Shown piece after piece: positions 29,521 through 39,790 of a DNA stretch of 64,000 nt; position 1 is the stretch's first letter; the number at the start of each line of letters is the position of its first letter. The notes beneath the pieces were generated by a model. It did not search any database and was not told the origin of the DNA. It worked only from the letters and a program-made list of their open reading frames with translations. The stretch comes from Rhodobacterales bacterium LSUCC0031 (lineage in GTDB: Bacteria; Pseudomonadota; Alphaproteobacteria; Rhodobacterales; Rhodobacteraceae). The stretch is from positions 62,001-126,000 of the forward strand of contig WVSP01000002.1 of the NCBI GenBank assembly GCA_015689735.1, read 5' to 3'. The translations under genes and the position numbers were made by a program.

Positions 29521-30816
29521 TCAGCGGTTCTCGATCTCGACATAGTCGCGCGCCGTTGCCCCCATATAGAGTTGGCGTGGGCGGCCGATTTTCATCGCGG
29601 GATCGGCAAGTTGTTCTTTCCACTGTGAAATCCAGCCCACCGTGCGCGAGACGGCGAAGATCGGGGTGAACATGGACGTGGGGAAGCCCATCGCCTCGAG
29701 GATGATGCCGGAGTAGAAATCGACATTGGGGAAGAGTTTTTTCTCGATGAAGTAATCATCGTTGACCGCGATGCGCTCCAACTCCTTGGCGATCTGGAGG
29801 AGCGGGTTGTTTTCGACGCCCAAAAGATCGAGCACCTCGTCGGCGGATTTCTTCATCACCGTCGCGCGGGGGTCGAAGTTCTTGTAGACGCGGTGACCAA
29901 AGCCCATCAGGCGGAAAGGGTCGTTCTTGTCCTTGGCGCGCGCGATGAATTCGGGGATGCGGTCGGGATGGCCGATTTCCTTCAGCATCTCGAGGCAGGC
30001 TTGGTTCGCGCCACCATGCGCCGGCCCCCAAAGGCAGGCGATCCCCGCGGCGATGCAGGCGAAAGGATTGGCACCGGAGGATGAGGCGAGGCGTACCGTC
30101 GATGTCGAGGCGTTTTGTTCGTGATCGGCATGCAGCGTGAAGATACGGTCCATCGCGCGGGCAAGGATCGGATCGACGACATATTCCTCGGCAGGCACCG
30201 CAAAGCACATGCGCAGGAAGTTCGAGGCATAATCGAGATCGTTGCGCGGATAGACGAAGGGCTGGCCGATCGAATATTTATAGGCCATGGCCGCGATGGT
30301 GGGCATTTTGGCGATCAGGCGGTGGGATGCGATCTCGCGCTGGCGTTCGTCGGTGATGTCGGTGCTGTCATGGTAGAATGCCGACATTGCGCCAACGACA
30401 CCCACCATGGTGGCCATCGGATGCGCGTCGCGGCGGAAGCCACGGAAGAAATTGTGCATCTGCTCGTGGATCATCGTATGACGGGTGATCGTCGTCTCGA
30501 AGGTTTCCAGCTCGGCCGCCGAAGGCAGTTCGCCGTAGAGCAGGAGGTAGCACACTTCGAGGTAGTGAGATTTCTCGGCAAGCTGGTCGATCGGGTAGCC
30601 GCGATGCATCAGCTCTCCCTTGTCGCCATCGATAAAGGTGATTGCGCTGTCGCAGGCAGAGGTCGAGGTAAAGCCCGGATCATGGGTGAACACGCCCGCC
30701 TGCGCGTAGAGCTTGGTGATGTCGATGACATCGGGTCCGGCGGTCGGCGAGTAGATCGGCAGCTCATAGGTCTTGCCATCGATCGTCAGGCTGGCGGTGC
30801 GTGTCGAATGTGCCAT
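29521..30816 (-). CDS. gltA: Citrate synthase (type I/II hexameric)
   Basis: A 431-residue TCA-cycle entry enzyme condensing oxaloacetate and acetyl-CoA. The catalytic His and Asp lie in [14 protein letters not shown] (near residue 265) and [14 protein letters not shown] (near residue 325), and [19 protein letters not shown] is the usual active-site signature. The C-terminal [20 protein letters not shown] is also standard. It has its own terminator and is 102 bases after gltX on the same strand. Confidence 0.97.
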   Translation of the reverse strand: MAHSTRTASLTIDGKTYELPIYSPTAGPDVIDITKLYAQAGVFTHDPGFTSTSACDSAITFIDGDKGELMHRGYPIDQLAEKSHYLEVCYLLLYGELPSAAELETFETTITRHTMIHEQMHNFFRGFRRDAHPMATMVGVVGAMSAFYHDSTDITDERQREIASHRLIAKMPTIAAMAYKYSIGQPFVYPRNDLDYASNFLRMCFAVPAEEYVVDPILARAMDRIFTLHADHEQNASTSTVRLASSSGANPFACIAAGIACLWGPAHGGANQACLEMLKEIGHPDRIPEFIARAKDKNDPFRLMGFGHRVYKNFDPRATVMKKSADEVLDLLGVENNPLLQIAKELERIAVNDDYFIEKKLFPNVDFYSGIILEAMGFPTSMFTPIFAVSRTVGWISQWKEQLADPAMKIGRPRQLYMGATARDYVEIENR

Positions 30817-30918
30817 GGTCGTCCCCTCTGCGTCATGACCGGCGGGTGCCGTAGCGCCGCATCCGGATGGATGGGAGGCGACCCCATGGTCGCATCCCTA
30901 TGGTTTTTGCCCCCCGGG

Positions 30919-32334
30919 TCAGCCGTCGCGGGAAGCGGCATCCGTCAGGCGGTCAAGGCTTTCCTCGCGGCCGATGACGAGCATCATGTCGAAGACGCTC
31001 GGGGTGACGCTGCGACCAGCGAGCGCGGCCCGAAGCGGCCCTGCAAGCTTGCCGAATTTTAGCCCATGCGCCTCGGCGGCATGGGTGAGCGTTGCCTCGA
31101 GCGTGTCACGATCCCAGCTAGCATGCTGCAACTGCGCAGTCAATTCACGCAGTATACCACGGGATACCGCATCGAGATGCACAGCGGCCGCCGCATCGGG
31201 CGAAATGGGGCGCGCGGTCAATGCAAATTGACCTTTCTCCAGGATTTCGGGCAGGGATTTCGCCCGATCCTTGAGGCAATACATCGCACGGGCCAAGCGA
31301 TCATGCTGCGTCTGCGAAAGGGCGGGTTGCCCGGTGAGCGCCAGATAGCCGGTGATCTCGGCCATCAAGGCGGCATCATCCATCTGCGCGATATGCCAGC
31401 CTGCGACGCTGTCGAGTTTCTTGAGGTCAAGCCGGGCAGGCGCGCGGCCGATCCCTGAGAGGTCGAACCACTCCAAGGCTTGCGCGTCTGTGAATAATTC
31501 GTCGTCACCATGGCTCCAGCCCAGCCGCGTGAGGTAGTTGCGCATCGCGCAAGCAGGCACGCCCATTTCGGCATATTCCATGACGCCGGTCGCGCCATGC
31601 CGCTTGGAGAGTTTCTTGCCGTCGGGGCCGTGGATCAGCGGGATATGCGCCCAGACAGGTTCCGCCCAGCCCATCGCCCGATAGATCTGGGCTTGGCGCG
31701 CGGCATTGTTGAGGTGGTCGTCGCCGCGGATGACATGGGTAACGCCCATATCGACATCATCGACCACAACAGCGAGCATATAGGTCGGCGTGCCGTCCGA
31801 GCGCAGCAGTACCATGTCGTCAAGCTGGTCGTTGCGGAAGGTCACGCTGCCTTGCACCGCATCGTCGATGACGGTCGCGCCCTCGCGCGGTGCCTTGAGG
31901 CGGATCGCATATGGGCCATCCGGGTGGCTTGTCGGGTCGGCATCGCGCCATGGGCTATGATAGAGGGTCGAACGCCCCTCGGCGCGGGCGGCCTCGCGAT
32001 AGGCCTCGATCTCGTCTTGTGTGGCGAAGCATTTATAGGCATGGCCGCGGGCGAGCATTGCGCGGGCAATCTCGGCATGACGGGGGACGCGGGCGAACTG
32101 GCTGACCGCCTCACCATCCCAGTCTAGACCTAGCCAGCGCATCCCGTCGAGAATGGCTTGCGTCGCCTCAGGGGTCGAGCGTGCGCGGTCGGTATCTTCG
32201 ATGCGCAAGAGGAACTGGCCGCCGCGCGCGCGGGCGAACAGCCAGTTGAACAGCGCCGTGCGCGCCGTGCCGATATGCATGATGCCCGTGGGCGAGGGGG
32301 CGATGCGGGTGACGATCTGTTGCGGCTGGGCCAT
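30919..32334 (-). CDS. gltX: Glutamyl-tRNA synthetase
   Basis: A 471-residue class I synthetase. The HIGH motif is [15 protein letters not shown] near residue 19 and the KMSKS-type motif is [12 protein letters not shown] near residue 245. [12 protein letters not shown] near residue 42 is a family mark. Alphaproteobacteria often carry two GltX paralogues and a GatCAB route, so it may also charge tRNA-Gln. It is divergent from comEC with 66 bases between the starts. Confidence 0.95.
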   Translation of the reverse strand: MAQPQQIVTRIAPSPTGIMHIGTARTALFNWLFARARGGQFLLRIEDTDRARSTPEATQAILDGMRWLGLDWDGEAVSQFARVPRHAEIARAMLARGHAYKCFATQDEIEAYREAARAEGRSTLYHSPWRDADPTSHPDGPYAIRLKAPREGATVIDDAVQGSVTFRNDQLDDMVLLRSDGTPTYMLAVVVDDVDMGVTHVIRGDDHLNNAARQAQIYRAMGWAEPVWAHIPLIHGPDGKKLSKRHGATGVMEYAEMGVPACAMRNYLTRLGWSHGDDELFTDAQALEWFDLSGIGRAPARLDLKKLDSVAGWHIAQMDDAALMAEITGYLALTGQPALSQTQHDRLARAMYCLKDRAKSLPEILEKGQFALTARPISPDAAAAVHLDAVSRGILRELTAQLQHASWDRDTLEATLTHAAEAHGLKFGKLAGPLRAALAGRSVTPSVFDMMLVIGREESLDRLTDAASRDG

Positions 32335-32400
32335 CTTGTTCCTTTTCGCGCCGGTCGCGGGCAGGCGAGGCCCATGCGCAGCGTTAACCAGTTGGAAACC

Positions 32401-34644
32401 ATGTCAGGGTTAGGCTCGGGGATGGGTTTACGCATCACAGGGGGCGCTGGCAAGGCGGTGACCGATCTGCGCGATATCATCCTCCCAGCGCCATGGTGGC
32501 GCGTGGGTGCGGCGCAAGCCTTGGGCTGGTTTGGGACAAGTTTTGCGGCTCAACGCGGCACCTTGATGCCGTGGGCGGCGGTGATGCTGGGTTTGGGCAT
32601 CGCGATTTACTTTGCCCTGCCGTGGGAGCCGAGCAGGGTCGGCTTTGGGGCGATCGCGCTTGCCATGGCCATGGCGTTGGTCGCAGCAATCCGCTTTCGG
32701 GCTGGGATCGGGCCGCTTTGTCTTGGCGCTGCCATGATCGGCTTGGGGGTCTTGGCGGCAGGCTATCGGAGCCAGAGCCTTGCCGCACCTGTCCTGACAT
32801 TTCGTTACCACGGCCCGATCGAGGGGCGGGTGGTTGGTATTGACCGCTCAGGCACAGACGCCGTGCGGCTGACACTCGATCAGGTCAGGCTTGATGATCT
32901 GCCGCCGCCGCGCACGCCCCATCGGGTACGCATCTCGCTCCATGGTGATGCCGGTGCGAAGGCCCCGCTGCCCGGTGCGGTCATCATGCTGACCGGCCAC
33001 CTTTCTGCCCCCGCCGGTGCGGCCGAACCTGGCGGCTTTGATTTTCAGCATTACGCCTATTTCCAGTCCTTGGGCGGCGTTGGCTATACGCGCAGCCCTG
33101 TGGTGCTCTTGGCCGATCCCGACCCATCCGAGGGGCGGCTTTTTGCTCTGCGCATGCGGATTTCGGCGGCGATCCAGACCCGGATCCCCGGTCAGCCCGG
33201 TGCCTTTGCGGCCGCAGTGCTGACCGGGGATCGTTCGGGGTTGGAGGCGGCCCCGACCGAGGCGATGCGGGACGCCAATATCGCCCATCTCTTGGCGATT
33301 TCTGGCCTGCATATGGGGCTTTTGACAGGGTTTGTTTATGCCGCCCTACGCTTTGGCCTTGCGTTGATCCCGGTTGTGGCGCTGCGCTACCCGATCCGCA
33401 AATGGGCGGCACTTTGTGCGCTTTGCGCGGGCGCATTCTACCTTGCGCTGTCGGGTGGGAATGTCGCGACGGAACGGGCCTTTATCCAAGTGGCAGTGAT
33501 GTTTGCCGCTGTGCTTCTGGATCGGCGGGCGATCACTTTACGCTCTGTCGCGATTGCGGCGATCGTTGTCTTGCTCAATCGCCCCGAGACGCTCATGTCA
33601 CCGGGGTTTCAGATGTCATTCGCGGCGACCGCCGCACTTGTGGGGGCTTTCGCCGCGCTGCGCCGCTGGCCCGCAGAGTGGCGCCTGCCCGCTTGGGGGC
33701 GTGGGGCTGGGGCGGTCATCGTATCGTCGATTGTGGCTGGGGCTGCCACCGCACCATTCGCTGCGGCCCATTTCAACCAGATCGCGAGCTTTGGGTTGAT
33801 CGCCAATCTGCTGACGGTGCCAGTGATGGGCAGCATCATCATGCCTGGTGCCGTGATCGCGACCTTGCTCACGCCGCTGGGCCTTGCCGCCCCGGTCTGG
33901 GCGGTGATGGAATGGGCTTTGATCTGGATCCTGGGCGTGGCCGAGGTCATCGCCGCATGGCCGGGCGCGGTGCGCCCTGTGCAAACTCCGCCGGGATGGA
34001 TGTTGGGCGCGGTCACGCTTGCAGCGCTTTGGGTGCTGTTGTGGCAGGGGCGGATGCGCTGGCTGGGCATCGTGCCGCTGGTGGTCGCCTTGAGCTTGTG
34101 GAACAGCGCGCCGCGGCCGGTCATCTTGATTGCGGATACGGGCGGGTTGGTCGGGGTGCTGACCGACGGGGGACGCGCGCTCAGCCGGGCGCGCGGTGAT
34201 GGCTTTGTCGCCGGCGTTTGGTTGGAAAACGATGGTGACAGGGCCACACAAGCCGTGGCAGCCGCGCGCCCGCTTTGGCTGCCTGATGGGGATGGCATGG
34301 CCGCGGAGATCAGCGGCCTGCGCCTTTGGCATGGACGCGGCCAGGCTGGGCGCGCGCAAGCGCCCCAGGCGTGTGCGCAGCACGATCTATTGATCCTGTC
34401 TCAGCCTGCACCTGACGCCCTGACCGATGCGCGGGTCGGGCTGCACCTCCGCCCCGAGATGGACCACGTCCTTGTGCCGCGATCCGGGGGGGCGTGCCTG
34501 ATCCTTGACGCGCCAAGCCTTGCCAGCGCCGGGGCGGTGGCGATCACGCCCGTGCCTGAGGGCCTGCGCATTACCACGACCGCAATGCGGCAAGGTATGC
34601 GGCCATGGTCAGCCCAGACACGCCAAGGTACCGCCACTCAATAG
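32401..34644 (+). CDS. comEC: ComEC/Rec2 family competence protein
   Basis: A roughly 747-residue polytopic membrane protein related to the DNA-uptake channel ComEC. An N-terminal hydrophobic part with DUF4131 is followed by the competence core with [20 protein letters not shown] near residue 298 and [20 protein letters not shown] near residue 357. The last 180 residues recall a vestigial beta-lactamase-like domain ([19 protein letters not shown]) but have no HxHxDH metal site. Candidate starts are ATG 32374, 32401 and 32422; none has a clear Shine-Dalgarno. The 3' end overlaps lexA tail to tail by seven bases. Confidence 0.85.
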   Translation: MSGLGSGMGLRITGGAGKAVTDLRDIILPAPWWRVGAAQALGWFGTSFAAQRGTLMPWAAVMLGLGIAIYFALPWEPSRVGFGAIALAMAMALVAAIRFRAGIGPLCLGAAMIGLGVLAAGYRSQSLAAPVLTFRYHGPIEGRVVGIDRSGTDAVRLTLDQVRLDDLPPPRTPHRVRISLHGDAGAKAPLPGAVIMLTGHLSAPAGAAEPGGFDFQHYAYFQSLGGVGYTRSPVVLLADPDPSEGRLFALRMRISAAIQTRIPGQPGAFAAAVLTGDRSGLEAAPTEAMRDANIAHLLAISGLHMGLLTGFVYAALRFGLALIPVVALRYPIRKWAALCALCAGAFYLALSGGNVATERAFIQVAVMFAAVLLDRRAITLRSVAIAAIVVLLNRPETLMSPGFQMSFAATAALVGAFAALRRWPAEWRLPAWGRGAGAVIVSSIVAGAATAPFAAAHFNQIASFGLIANLLTVPVMGSIIMPGAVIATLLTPLGLAAPVWAVMEWALIWILGVAEVIAAWPGAVRPVQTPPGWMLGAVTLAALWVLLWQGRMRWLGIVPLVVALSLWNSAPRPVILIADTGGLVGVLTDGGRALSRARGDGFVAGVWLENDGDRATQAVAAARPLWLPDGDGMAAEISGLRLWHGRGQAGRAQAPQACAQHDLLILSQPAPDALTDARVGLHLRPEMDHVLVPRSGGACLILDAPSLASAGAVAITPVPEGLRITTTAMRQGMRPWSAQTRQGTATQ

Positions 34645-35321
34645 CTGCGGATCAACCCGACCAGCTTACCCTGGACGCTCACCTGATCTTCGCGGAAGAC
34701 GCGTGTTTCATAGGCGGGATTTGCCGCCTCAAGCGCGATCATCCCGGCCTTGCGGCGCAGCCGCTTGAGCGTCGCCTCATGCCCCTCGACAAGGGCCACG
34801 ACGATATCGCCGTTTTGCGCCACGGCACCATCTTCGATGACCACGATATCGCCATCATTGATCCCCGCCTCGATCATCGAGTCGCCCTTGACCTCCAGCG
34901 CGTAATGGTTGCGGCCCGTGCGCAGCATGGTTTGGGGAACGGCGACATGGCTTGCCACCTCCGAGATCGCCTCGATGGGTGTGCCGGCAGCGATACGCCC
35001 CATCACCGGCAATTCCAACGCCGCTGCGGTCACGGGCATGGCCTCACGGGGCGGATCGACCCGGTCACCCTTGATGACACGCGGGGCAAAGCCCTGTTTC
35101 TCCAACGCCTCCGGCATTTTGATAATCTCAACTGCGCGGGCGCGATGAGCAAGGCGGCGGATGAAACCGCGCTCTTCCAAGGCAGTGATCAGCCGGTGAA
35201 TGCCCGATTTCGAGCGCAGATCAAGCGCTTCTTTCATCTCGTCGAAGGAGGGAGGGACACCGTCACGCTGCAAGCGCGCATGGATGAATTCCAAAAGATC
35301 ACGCTGTTTGCTGGTCAGCAT
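34638..35321 (-). CDS. lexA: LexA repressor
   Basis: A 227-residue SOS repressor and self-cleaving serine protease. The winged helix lies at residues 1-65 ([40 protein letters not shown]). The cleavage site is Ala112-Gly113 in GRIAAGTP, with catalytic Ser148 in GDSMIEAG and Lys186 in ATLKRLRR, all intact. ATG 35321 (MLTSKQ) is chosen over an upstream non-homologous extension. It follows moeA on the same strand, and a strong SOS operator lies 65 bases upstream. Confidence 0.97.
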   Translation of the reverse strand: MLTSKQRDLLEFIHARLQRDGVPPSFDEMKEALDLRSKSGIHRLITALEERGFIRRLAHRARAVEIIKMPEALEKQGFAPRVIKGDRVDPPREAMPVTAAALELPVMGRIAAGTPIEAISEVASHVAVPQTMLRTGRNHYALEVKGDSMIEAGINDGDIVVIEDGAVAQNGDIVVALVEGHEATLKRLRRKAGMIALEAANPAYETRVFREDQVSVQGKLVGLIRSY

Positions 35322-35385
35322 TGGCAAAAACTCCTCGCTCGGGTTGCACGGCAGTGGCCGCACAGGCGACAATCACAGCCATTAT

Positions 35386-35411
35386 GTTCGATTAATGTTC
35401 TACCCCTGTTC
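35386..35411 (-). promoter_or_regulatory. Chained double SOS box (three GTTC half-sites) upstream of lexA
   Basis: The plus strand reads GTTC-N7-GTTC-N7-GTTC at 35386-35389, 35397-35400 and 35408-35411. GTTC-N7-GTTC is the established alphaproteobacterial LexA operator. The middle half-site is shared, so two boxes overlap. They lie 65 bases upstream of the lexA start and 19 bases from the moeA stop, consistent with autorepression. Confidence 0.85.
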
Positions 35412-35429
35412 CCGCTCCGTGTCAACGAA

Positions 35430-36629
35430 TCACGGATAGGATGTGCCGAGCGGGATATGTTCGACCAACGCGCCTGCGCTCCGCGGCCCGTCACCTGCGG
35501 GGCGCACAAGCAAGGCCGTGGCCCCCGACAGCAGCGAAAGCCGCGCGGAATCTTGGCTGCCAAAGGGGGTGATGACAGGATAGTCGGCCCCATGGGTGAT
35601 TTGGGCGCGCATGTAGTGCGTGCGTGGGCCGGTGGGCGGCACATCACAGCCAAGCCGGGCCAATGGGTAGCGGTCTTCCTCGGGCGGCAGGCCTTGCATT
35701 GCGCGTAGCATAGGTAACATGAAGATCATACCGCAAACCATTGCTGAAACTGGATTTCCTGGCAACCCAAGCATTGGCACATTACCGATCCGCCCCGCCA
35801 TGAGCGGTTTACCCGGCCGCATGGCGACCTTGTAGAACGCCTGCGCCATGCCCAACTCGGCGGCCACGCGGCCGACGAGGTCATGATCACCAACAGAGGC
35901 GCCCCCGATGGTCACGATCAGATCGGCCCCTGCCGCCAACTCAAAGACCTGTGTGAGGCTGTCGCGATTGTCGCGCGCGATGGGCAAGATACGCGCATGC
36001 CCCCCCGCGGCCGTGATCATTGCCTTCAGCCCATAGGTGTTTGAGGCGACGATCTGGTCGGGGCGCGGGGCCTCGCCGGGGCTGACCAACTCGTCGCCGG
36101 TGGCGATCAGCGCCACCTCGGGCCGGCGCGCAACGGCAAGCCGTGGCGCATTCATCGCGGCGCAAAGCGCGATATCGGCAGGCGTCAGGCGGCGGGGCGC
36201 GGCCAGCCTGTCGCCTGCGCGGAAATCACCGCCCGCGGGGCGGATGTTATCGCCCGGCTCAAGCATGGCGCCAAGAGTGATCCGGTCCTGCATGCGGGTG
36301 ACATCCTCTTGGATGACGACGCAATCCGCCCCCTCGGGCAGGGGGGCGCCGGTAAAGATGCGCACCGCTTGTCCGGGACCAACGCGCCCTTGCCAGGCCC
36401 GCCCGGCGGGGGCCTCTCCCACCACCTGCAGCTGCGCGCCTCGCGCGCGATCTGCCAGGCGCATCGCGTAACCATCCATCGCCGCGGCGGCGAAAGGGGG
36501 CTGATCGCGCTGCGCGATCACGTCGCTGGCCAAGACGCGCCCGCCGGCGGTCTCGAGGCTCACCGTCTCGGGCGGCAAGGGCTGCACCAAGGCAAGGCAT
36601 GCCGCGCGCGCCGCTTGGACCGAGATCAT
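35430..36629 (-). CDS. moeA: Molybdopterin molybdotransferase
   Basis: A 399-residue enzyme that inserts molybdate into adenylated molybdopterin. Marks are PPFAAAAMDGYAMR near residue 44, TGDELVSPG near residue 178, VTIGGASVGDHDLV near residue 240 and MLGLPGNPVSAMVCG near residue 290. It follows moaC on the same strand after a gap with two repeat elements and precedes lexA. It serves enzymes such as the CoxL-like hydroxylase at the window start, though there is no operon link. Confidence 0.94.
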   Translation of the reverse strand: MISVQAARAACLALVQPLPPETVSLETAGGRVLASDVIAQRDQPPFAAAAMDGYAMRLADRARGAQLQVVGEAPAGRAWQGRVGPGQAVRIFTGAPLPEGADCVVIQEDVTRMQDRITLGAMLEPGDNIRPAGGDFRAGDRLAAPRRLTPADIALCAAMNAPRLAVARRPEVALIATGDELVSPGEAPRPDQIVASNTYGLKAMITAAGGHARILPIARDNRDSLTQVFELAAGADLIVTIGGASVGDHDLVGRVAAELGMAQAFYKVAMRPGKPLMAGRIGNVPMLGLPGNPVSAMVCGMIFMLPMLRAMQGLPPEEDRYPLARLGCDVPPTGPRTHYMRAQITHGADYPVITPFGSQDSARLSLLSGATALLVRPAGDGPRSAGALVEHIPLGTSYP

Positions 36630-36648
36630 CTTTCCCGCCTGCCCATGG

Positions 36649-36673
36649 CTTCACCTTTCCGAAAATACGCATC
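36649..36673 (-). repeat. Weak copy of the dispersed ATATTT..GAAACGAAGAAG element
   Basis: On the minus strand in the moaC-moeA gap, GCGTATTTTCGGAAAGGTGA resembles copy C and E. There is no G/C hairpin. It lies 42 bases from the palindrome in the same gap. Confidence 0.4.
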
Positions 36674-36714
36674 CCGCACGCGCCGCGCACCGCAGTCTTC
36701 GCCGCAGGGCGAGA

Positions 36715-36740
36715 TGCGATTATTCGTACGAATAATCGCA
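36715..36740. repeat. 26-bp perfect palindrome of the TTCGTACGAA family
   Basis: A perfect inverted repeat centred between 36727 and 36728, with inner sequence ATTCGTACGAAT and outer arms TGCGATT. It starts four bases past the moaC stop. In RNA it could fold into a hairpin of about 11 bp. Confidence 0.8.
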
Positions 36741-36744
36741 GCCC

Positions 36745-37224
36745 TCACCGCGCGGCCTCGAACCGGCCGGATTTGCCGCCATCTTTCAGAACCACGCGGA
36801 TGCCGCCGATCTCGATCGTCTTCTCGGCGGCCTTGAGCATGTCATGCACGGTCAACGCAGCAACCGACACGGCGGTCAGGGCCTCCATCTCGACCCCTGT
36901 TTGGCCATTGGTCTTGACGGTCGCAGATATCCGCACACCAGGCAGATCGCGATCAGGCGTCAGATCGAGCGTCACCTTGGTGATGGCCAGCGGATGACAG
37001 AGCGGGATCAGGTCGGCGGTTTTCTTGGCTCCCATGATTCCCGCCAGCCGCGCGATGCCCAAGACATCGCCCTTTTTCGCCGTGCCTGCGGTCACCAGCG
37101 CAAGGGTTTCGGGCTGCATCTTGACCCACCCCTCGGCCACGGCCACGCGATCAGTCACGGGTTTTTGCGAGACATCGACCATATGCGCTTGGCCCGCTGC
37201 ATCGAAATGGGTCAACTCAGTCAT
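36745..37224 (-). CDS. moaC: Cyclic pyranopterin monophosphate synthase
   Basis: A 159-residue enzyme of molybdenum cofactor synthesis, acting with MoaA to form cyclic pyranopterin. Signatures are the start [36 protein letters not shown] near residue 68 and [20 protein letters not shown] near residue 112, with conserved active-site Lys and His. It is three bases after trpC on the same strand, so the tryptophan and molybdenum genes are co-transcribed. Only a palindrome follows before moeA. Confidence 0.95.
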   Translation of the reverse strand: MTELTHFDAAGQAHMVDVSQKPVTDRVAVAEGWVKMQPETLALVTAGTAKKGDVLGIARLAGIMGAKKTADLIPLCHPLAITKVTLDLTPDRDLPGVRISATVKTNGQTGVEMEALTAVSVAALTVHDMLKAAEKTIEIGGIRVVLKDGGKSGRFEAAR

Positions 37225-37227
37225 CGT

Positions 37228-38028
37228 TCATGCTCCCGCGGGGTTGGCGAGGATCGCGCGGGTCGCCGCGGTCACATCCGCTTGCCGCATCAGGCTTTCG
37301 CCGATGAGAAAAGATCGCGCACCGGCCTGCGCCATGCGTGCAAGGTCACCCGGCCCGAAAAGTCCCGATTCCGAGATCACCATCCGCTCCCCCGGCACCC
37401 GCGCGGCCAACCGCTCGGTCGTGGCCAGATCGGTGACGAAGGTGTTGAGATCGCGGTTATTGATGCCCAGAAGCGGGCTCTTGAGCCGCATCGCGCGGTC
37501 AAGCTCGGCGTCGTTATGCACCTCGATCAGCGCGTCCATGCCCCAATGGGTGGCGGCATCCTCCAGCTCGGCGGCAAGCCCGTCATCGACCGAAGCCATG
37601 ATGATCAGGATGCAATCTGCCCCCCAGGCGCGCGCCTCGGCCACCTGATAGGTGTCGTAGAGAAAATCCTTGCGCAGGCAGGGCAGCCCGGCTGCCGCCC
37701 GCGCGCGGCTGAGGTATTCGGGTTTGCCCTGAAAGCTGGGCTCATCTGTCAGAACCGACAAACAGGTGGCACCGCCGGCCTCATAGGCTTTCGCCAAGAC
37801 CGGCGGGTCGAAATCGGCGCGGATCAACCCCTTGGAGGGGCTGGCCTTTTTGATCTCGGCGATCAGGCCATAGCCTGTGGCCTCGGCGGCTCGCAGGGCT
37901 GCGCCAAAGGGGCGGATGCGCGGGGCCGCACGCGCGGCCTCCTCGACCTGCGACAGGGGGCGCGCGGCCTTTGCGGTGGCGATCTCGTCCAGCTTGTAGG
38001 CTTTGATCTTGTCCAGAATCGTCGCCAT
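37228..38028 (-). CDS. trpC: Indole-3-glycerol phosphate synthase
   Basis: A 266-residue TIM-barrel enzyme of tryptophan synthesis. The catalytic residues lie in [13 protein letters not shown] near residue 57, [13 protein letters not shown] near residue 118 and [12 protein letters not shown] near residue 216. ATG 38028 is used; a TTG-based extension of three codons overlaps trpD. It is not fused to trpF, which is not in the window. It is five bases after trpD and coupled to moaC. Confidence 0.96.
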   Translation of the reverse strand: MATILDKIKAYKLDEIATAKAARPLSQVEEAARAAPRIRPFGAALRAAEATGYGLIAEIKKASPSKGLIRADFDPPVLAKAYEAGGATCLSVLTDEPSFQGKPEYLSRARAAAGLPCLRKDFLYDTYQVAEARAWGADCILIIMASVDDGLAAELEDAATHWGMDALIEVHNDAELDRAMRLKSPLLGINNRDLNTFVTDLATTERLAARVPGERMVISESGLFGPGDLARMAQAGARSFLIGESLMRQADVTAATRAILANPAGA

Positions 38029-38033
38029 GCGCT

Positions 38034-39050
38034 TCAACCCCTCGTGGTGATGCGGGCGAGTGTCTCGACCGCGCGTTTGGCTGCCCCGCTGTCGATGCTT
38101 TCGCGCGCGATCGCGACCCCCACTTTCAGATCATCCGCGCGTTCGGCCACGACCAAGGCCGCCGCCGCATTGAGCAAGACGGCATCGCGGTAGGCTCCCG
38201 GCGCCCCGTCGAGGAGCGCGCGCAAGGCTTGCGCGTTTTCGGCGGGCGTGCCGCCCAGAATGTCGCGGAACGGATGGGTGGGCAGGCCTGCCTCTTCGGG
38301 ATGGACCTCGCGCGGCTTGATCTTGCCGTGCTTGAGTTCCGCGACCGATGTGGTGCCAGAGATCGATATCTCGTCCGTGCCATCCGATCCATGCACCAGC
38401 CATGCGGCCTCGGACCCCAGCGCTTGTAGGGTTTCGGCCATGGGAAAGATCAGGTCGATGGCGAAAGCGCCGGTCAACTGCCGCTTGACCCCTGCGGGAT
38501 TTGTCAATGGTCCCAAGATGTTGAAGATCGTCTTTGATCCAAGCTCCTGACGCACGGGCATGACATGCTTCATTGCCGGGTGGTGCATGGGGGCCATCAT
38601 GAAGCCGATGCCGGCTTCTGCGATGCCGCGTTCGACCACGGCGGGGCTGACCATCACATTGATGCCCAGTTCACCCAGCGCGTCGGCCGCCCCCGATTTC
38701 GAGCTGAGATTGCGGTTGCCATGCTTGGCCACTGGCACACCGGCACCCGCCACGACAAAGGCCGTCGCGGTCGAGATATTGAGCGTACCCATGCCGTCGC
38801 CGCCAGTCCCGACGATATCCATCGCATCCGCCGGCGCCGTGACCTTTATGCAATTGTCGCGCATCACTTGGGCGGCGGCGGCATATTCGGCGACGGATTC
38901 GCCGCGCGCCCGCATCGCCATCAACAGCCCGCCGATCTGGGCGGGGGTGGCCGTGCCTGCGAAGAGTTCTTCAAACGCTGCCTCGGCCTGCGCGCGCGAC
39001 AGCGGCCCTTCGGCTGCGGCATAGATTAGCGGTTTCATCGCATCGCTCAT
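38034..39050 (-). CDS. trpD: Anthranilate phosphoribosyltransferase
   Basis: A 338-residue enzyme joining anthranilate and PRPP. The PRPP site [20 protein letters not shown] is near residue 80, [20 protein letters not shown] near residue 108, and the conserved region [20 protein letters not shown] near residue 155. The start overlaps trpG by four bases (ATGA). Full length with no anomalies. Confidence 0.96.
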   Translation of the reverse strand: MSDAMKPLIYAAAEGPLSRAQAEAAFEELFAGTATPAQIGGLLMAMRARGESVAEYAAAAQVMRDNCIKVTAPADAMDIVGTGGDGMGTLNISTATAFVVAGAGVPVAKHGNRNLSSKSGAADALGELGINVMVSPAVVERGIAEAGIGFMMAPMHHPAMKHVMPVRQELGSKTIFNILGPLTNPAGVKRQLTGAFAIDLIFPMAETLQALGSEAAWLVHGSDGTDEISISGTTSVAELKHGKIKPREVHPEEAGLPTHPFRDILGGTPAENAQALRALLDGAPGAYRDAVLLNAAAALVVAERADDLKVGVAIARESIDSGAAKRAVETLARITTRG

Positions 39051-39634
39051 GCGGGAACGGCCCCCTGTGCCATGTCGAGAAAATTCTTCAGCATCGCATG
39101 CCCATGCTGCGAGCGGATGCTTTCGGGGTGAAATTGCACCCCTTCGATGGGCAGGTCGCGATGGCGCAGCCCCATGATCGTGCCATCGGCCAGTTCGGCC
39201 GTCACCTCCAACGCGGGCGGCAGGCTGGGCCGATCCACGACCAACGAATGATAGCGCGTGGCCAAAAGCGGCGAAGGCAGACCCGCGAACATCCCTTGGC
39301 CGCGATGGATGATTTCACCCATCTTGCCATGCACGATCTCGCTATGGCGTTGCACCTTGCCGCCAAAGGCCTCGCCGATGGTCTGATGGCCAAGGCAAAC
39401 GCCCAAAAGCGGGATAGCCGCACCCGCCGCAGCGCGCGTGAGCGGCAAACAGATGCCTGCCTGTGCCGGGTCGCACGGCCCCGGCGACAGCACGATCGCC
39501 GAAGGGCGCAAGGCGAGCGCCTCTTGTACCGTGATCTGGTCGTTGCGCACCACCTTGGCTTCAGCGCCAAGTTCGCCCAAGTAGTGGACGAGATTCCAAG
39601 TGAAGCTGTCGTAATTGTCGATGAGCAGCAGCAT
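39047..39634 (-). CDS. trpG: Anthranilate synthase glutamine amidotransferase component
   Basis: A 195-residue class I glutaminase supplying ammonia to TrpE, and perhaps also to PabB. The catalytic triad is visible: Cys in [13 protein letters not shown] near residue 79 and His/Glu in GVQFHPESI near residue 170. ATG 39634 ([11 protein letters not shown]) is chosen over a longer frame. It is separated from trpE by the opposite-strand YibQ gene, so it needs its own promoter in the 156-base divergent gap. Confidence 0.95.
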   Translation of the reverse strand: MLLLIDNYDSFTWNLVHYLGELGAEAKVVRNDQITVQEALALRPSAIVLSPGPCDPAQAGICLPLTRAAAGAAIPLLGVCLGHQTIGEAFGGKVQRHSEIVHGKMGEIIHRGQGMFAGLPSPLLATRYHSLVVDRPSLPPALEVTAELADGTIMGLRHRDLPIEGVQFHPESIRSQHGHAMLKNFLDMAQGAVPA

Positions 39635-39790
39635 GCGCAGGCCTCGCGAGCGGGCGAAAAAGGGGTGTAGGCGACACGCGCCCGAGCTATACATGTTTCA
39701 AAGCCAGCGGGGGCGGTCAAGCGCAAGACAGAGCTCGGCAGCTCAGGTGGCGGGGCGAAGCACGCGCTCCAAGAGGCGAAAGAGGGTGAA

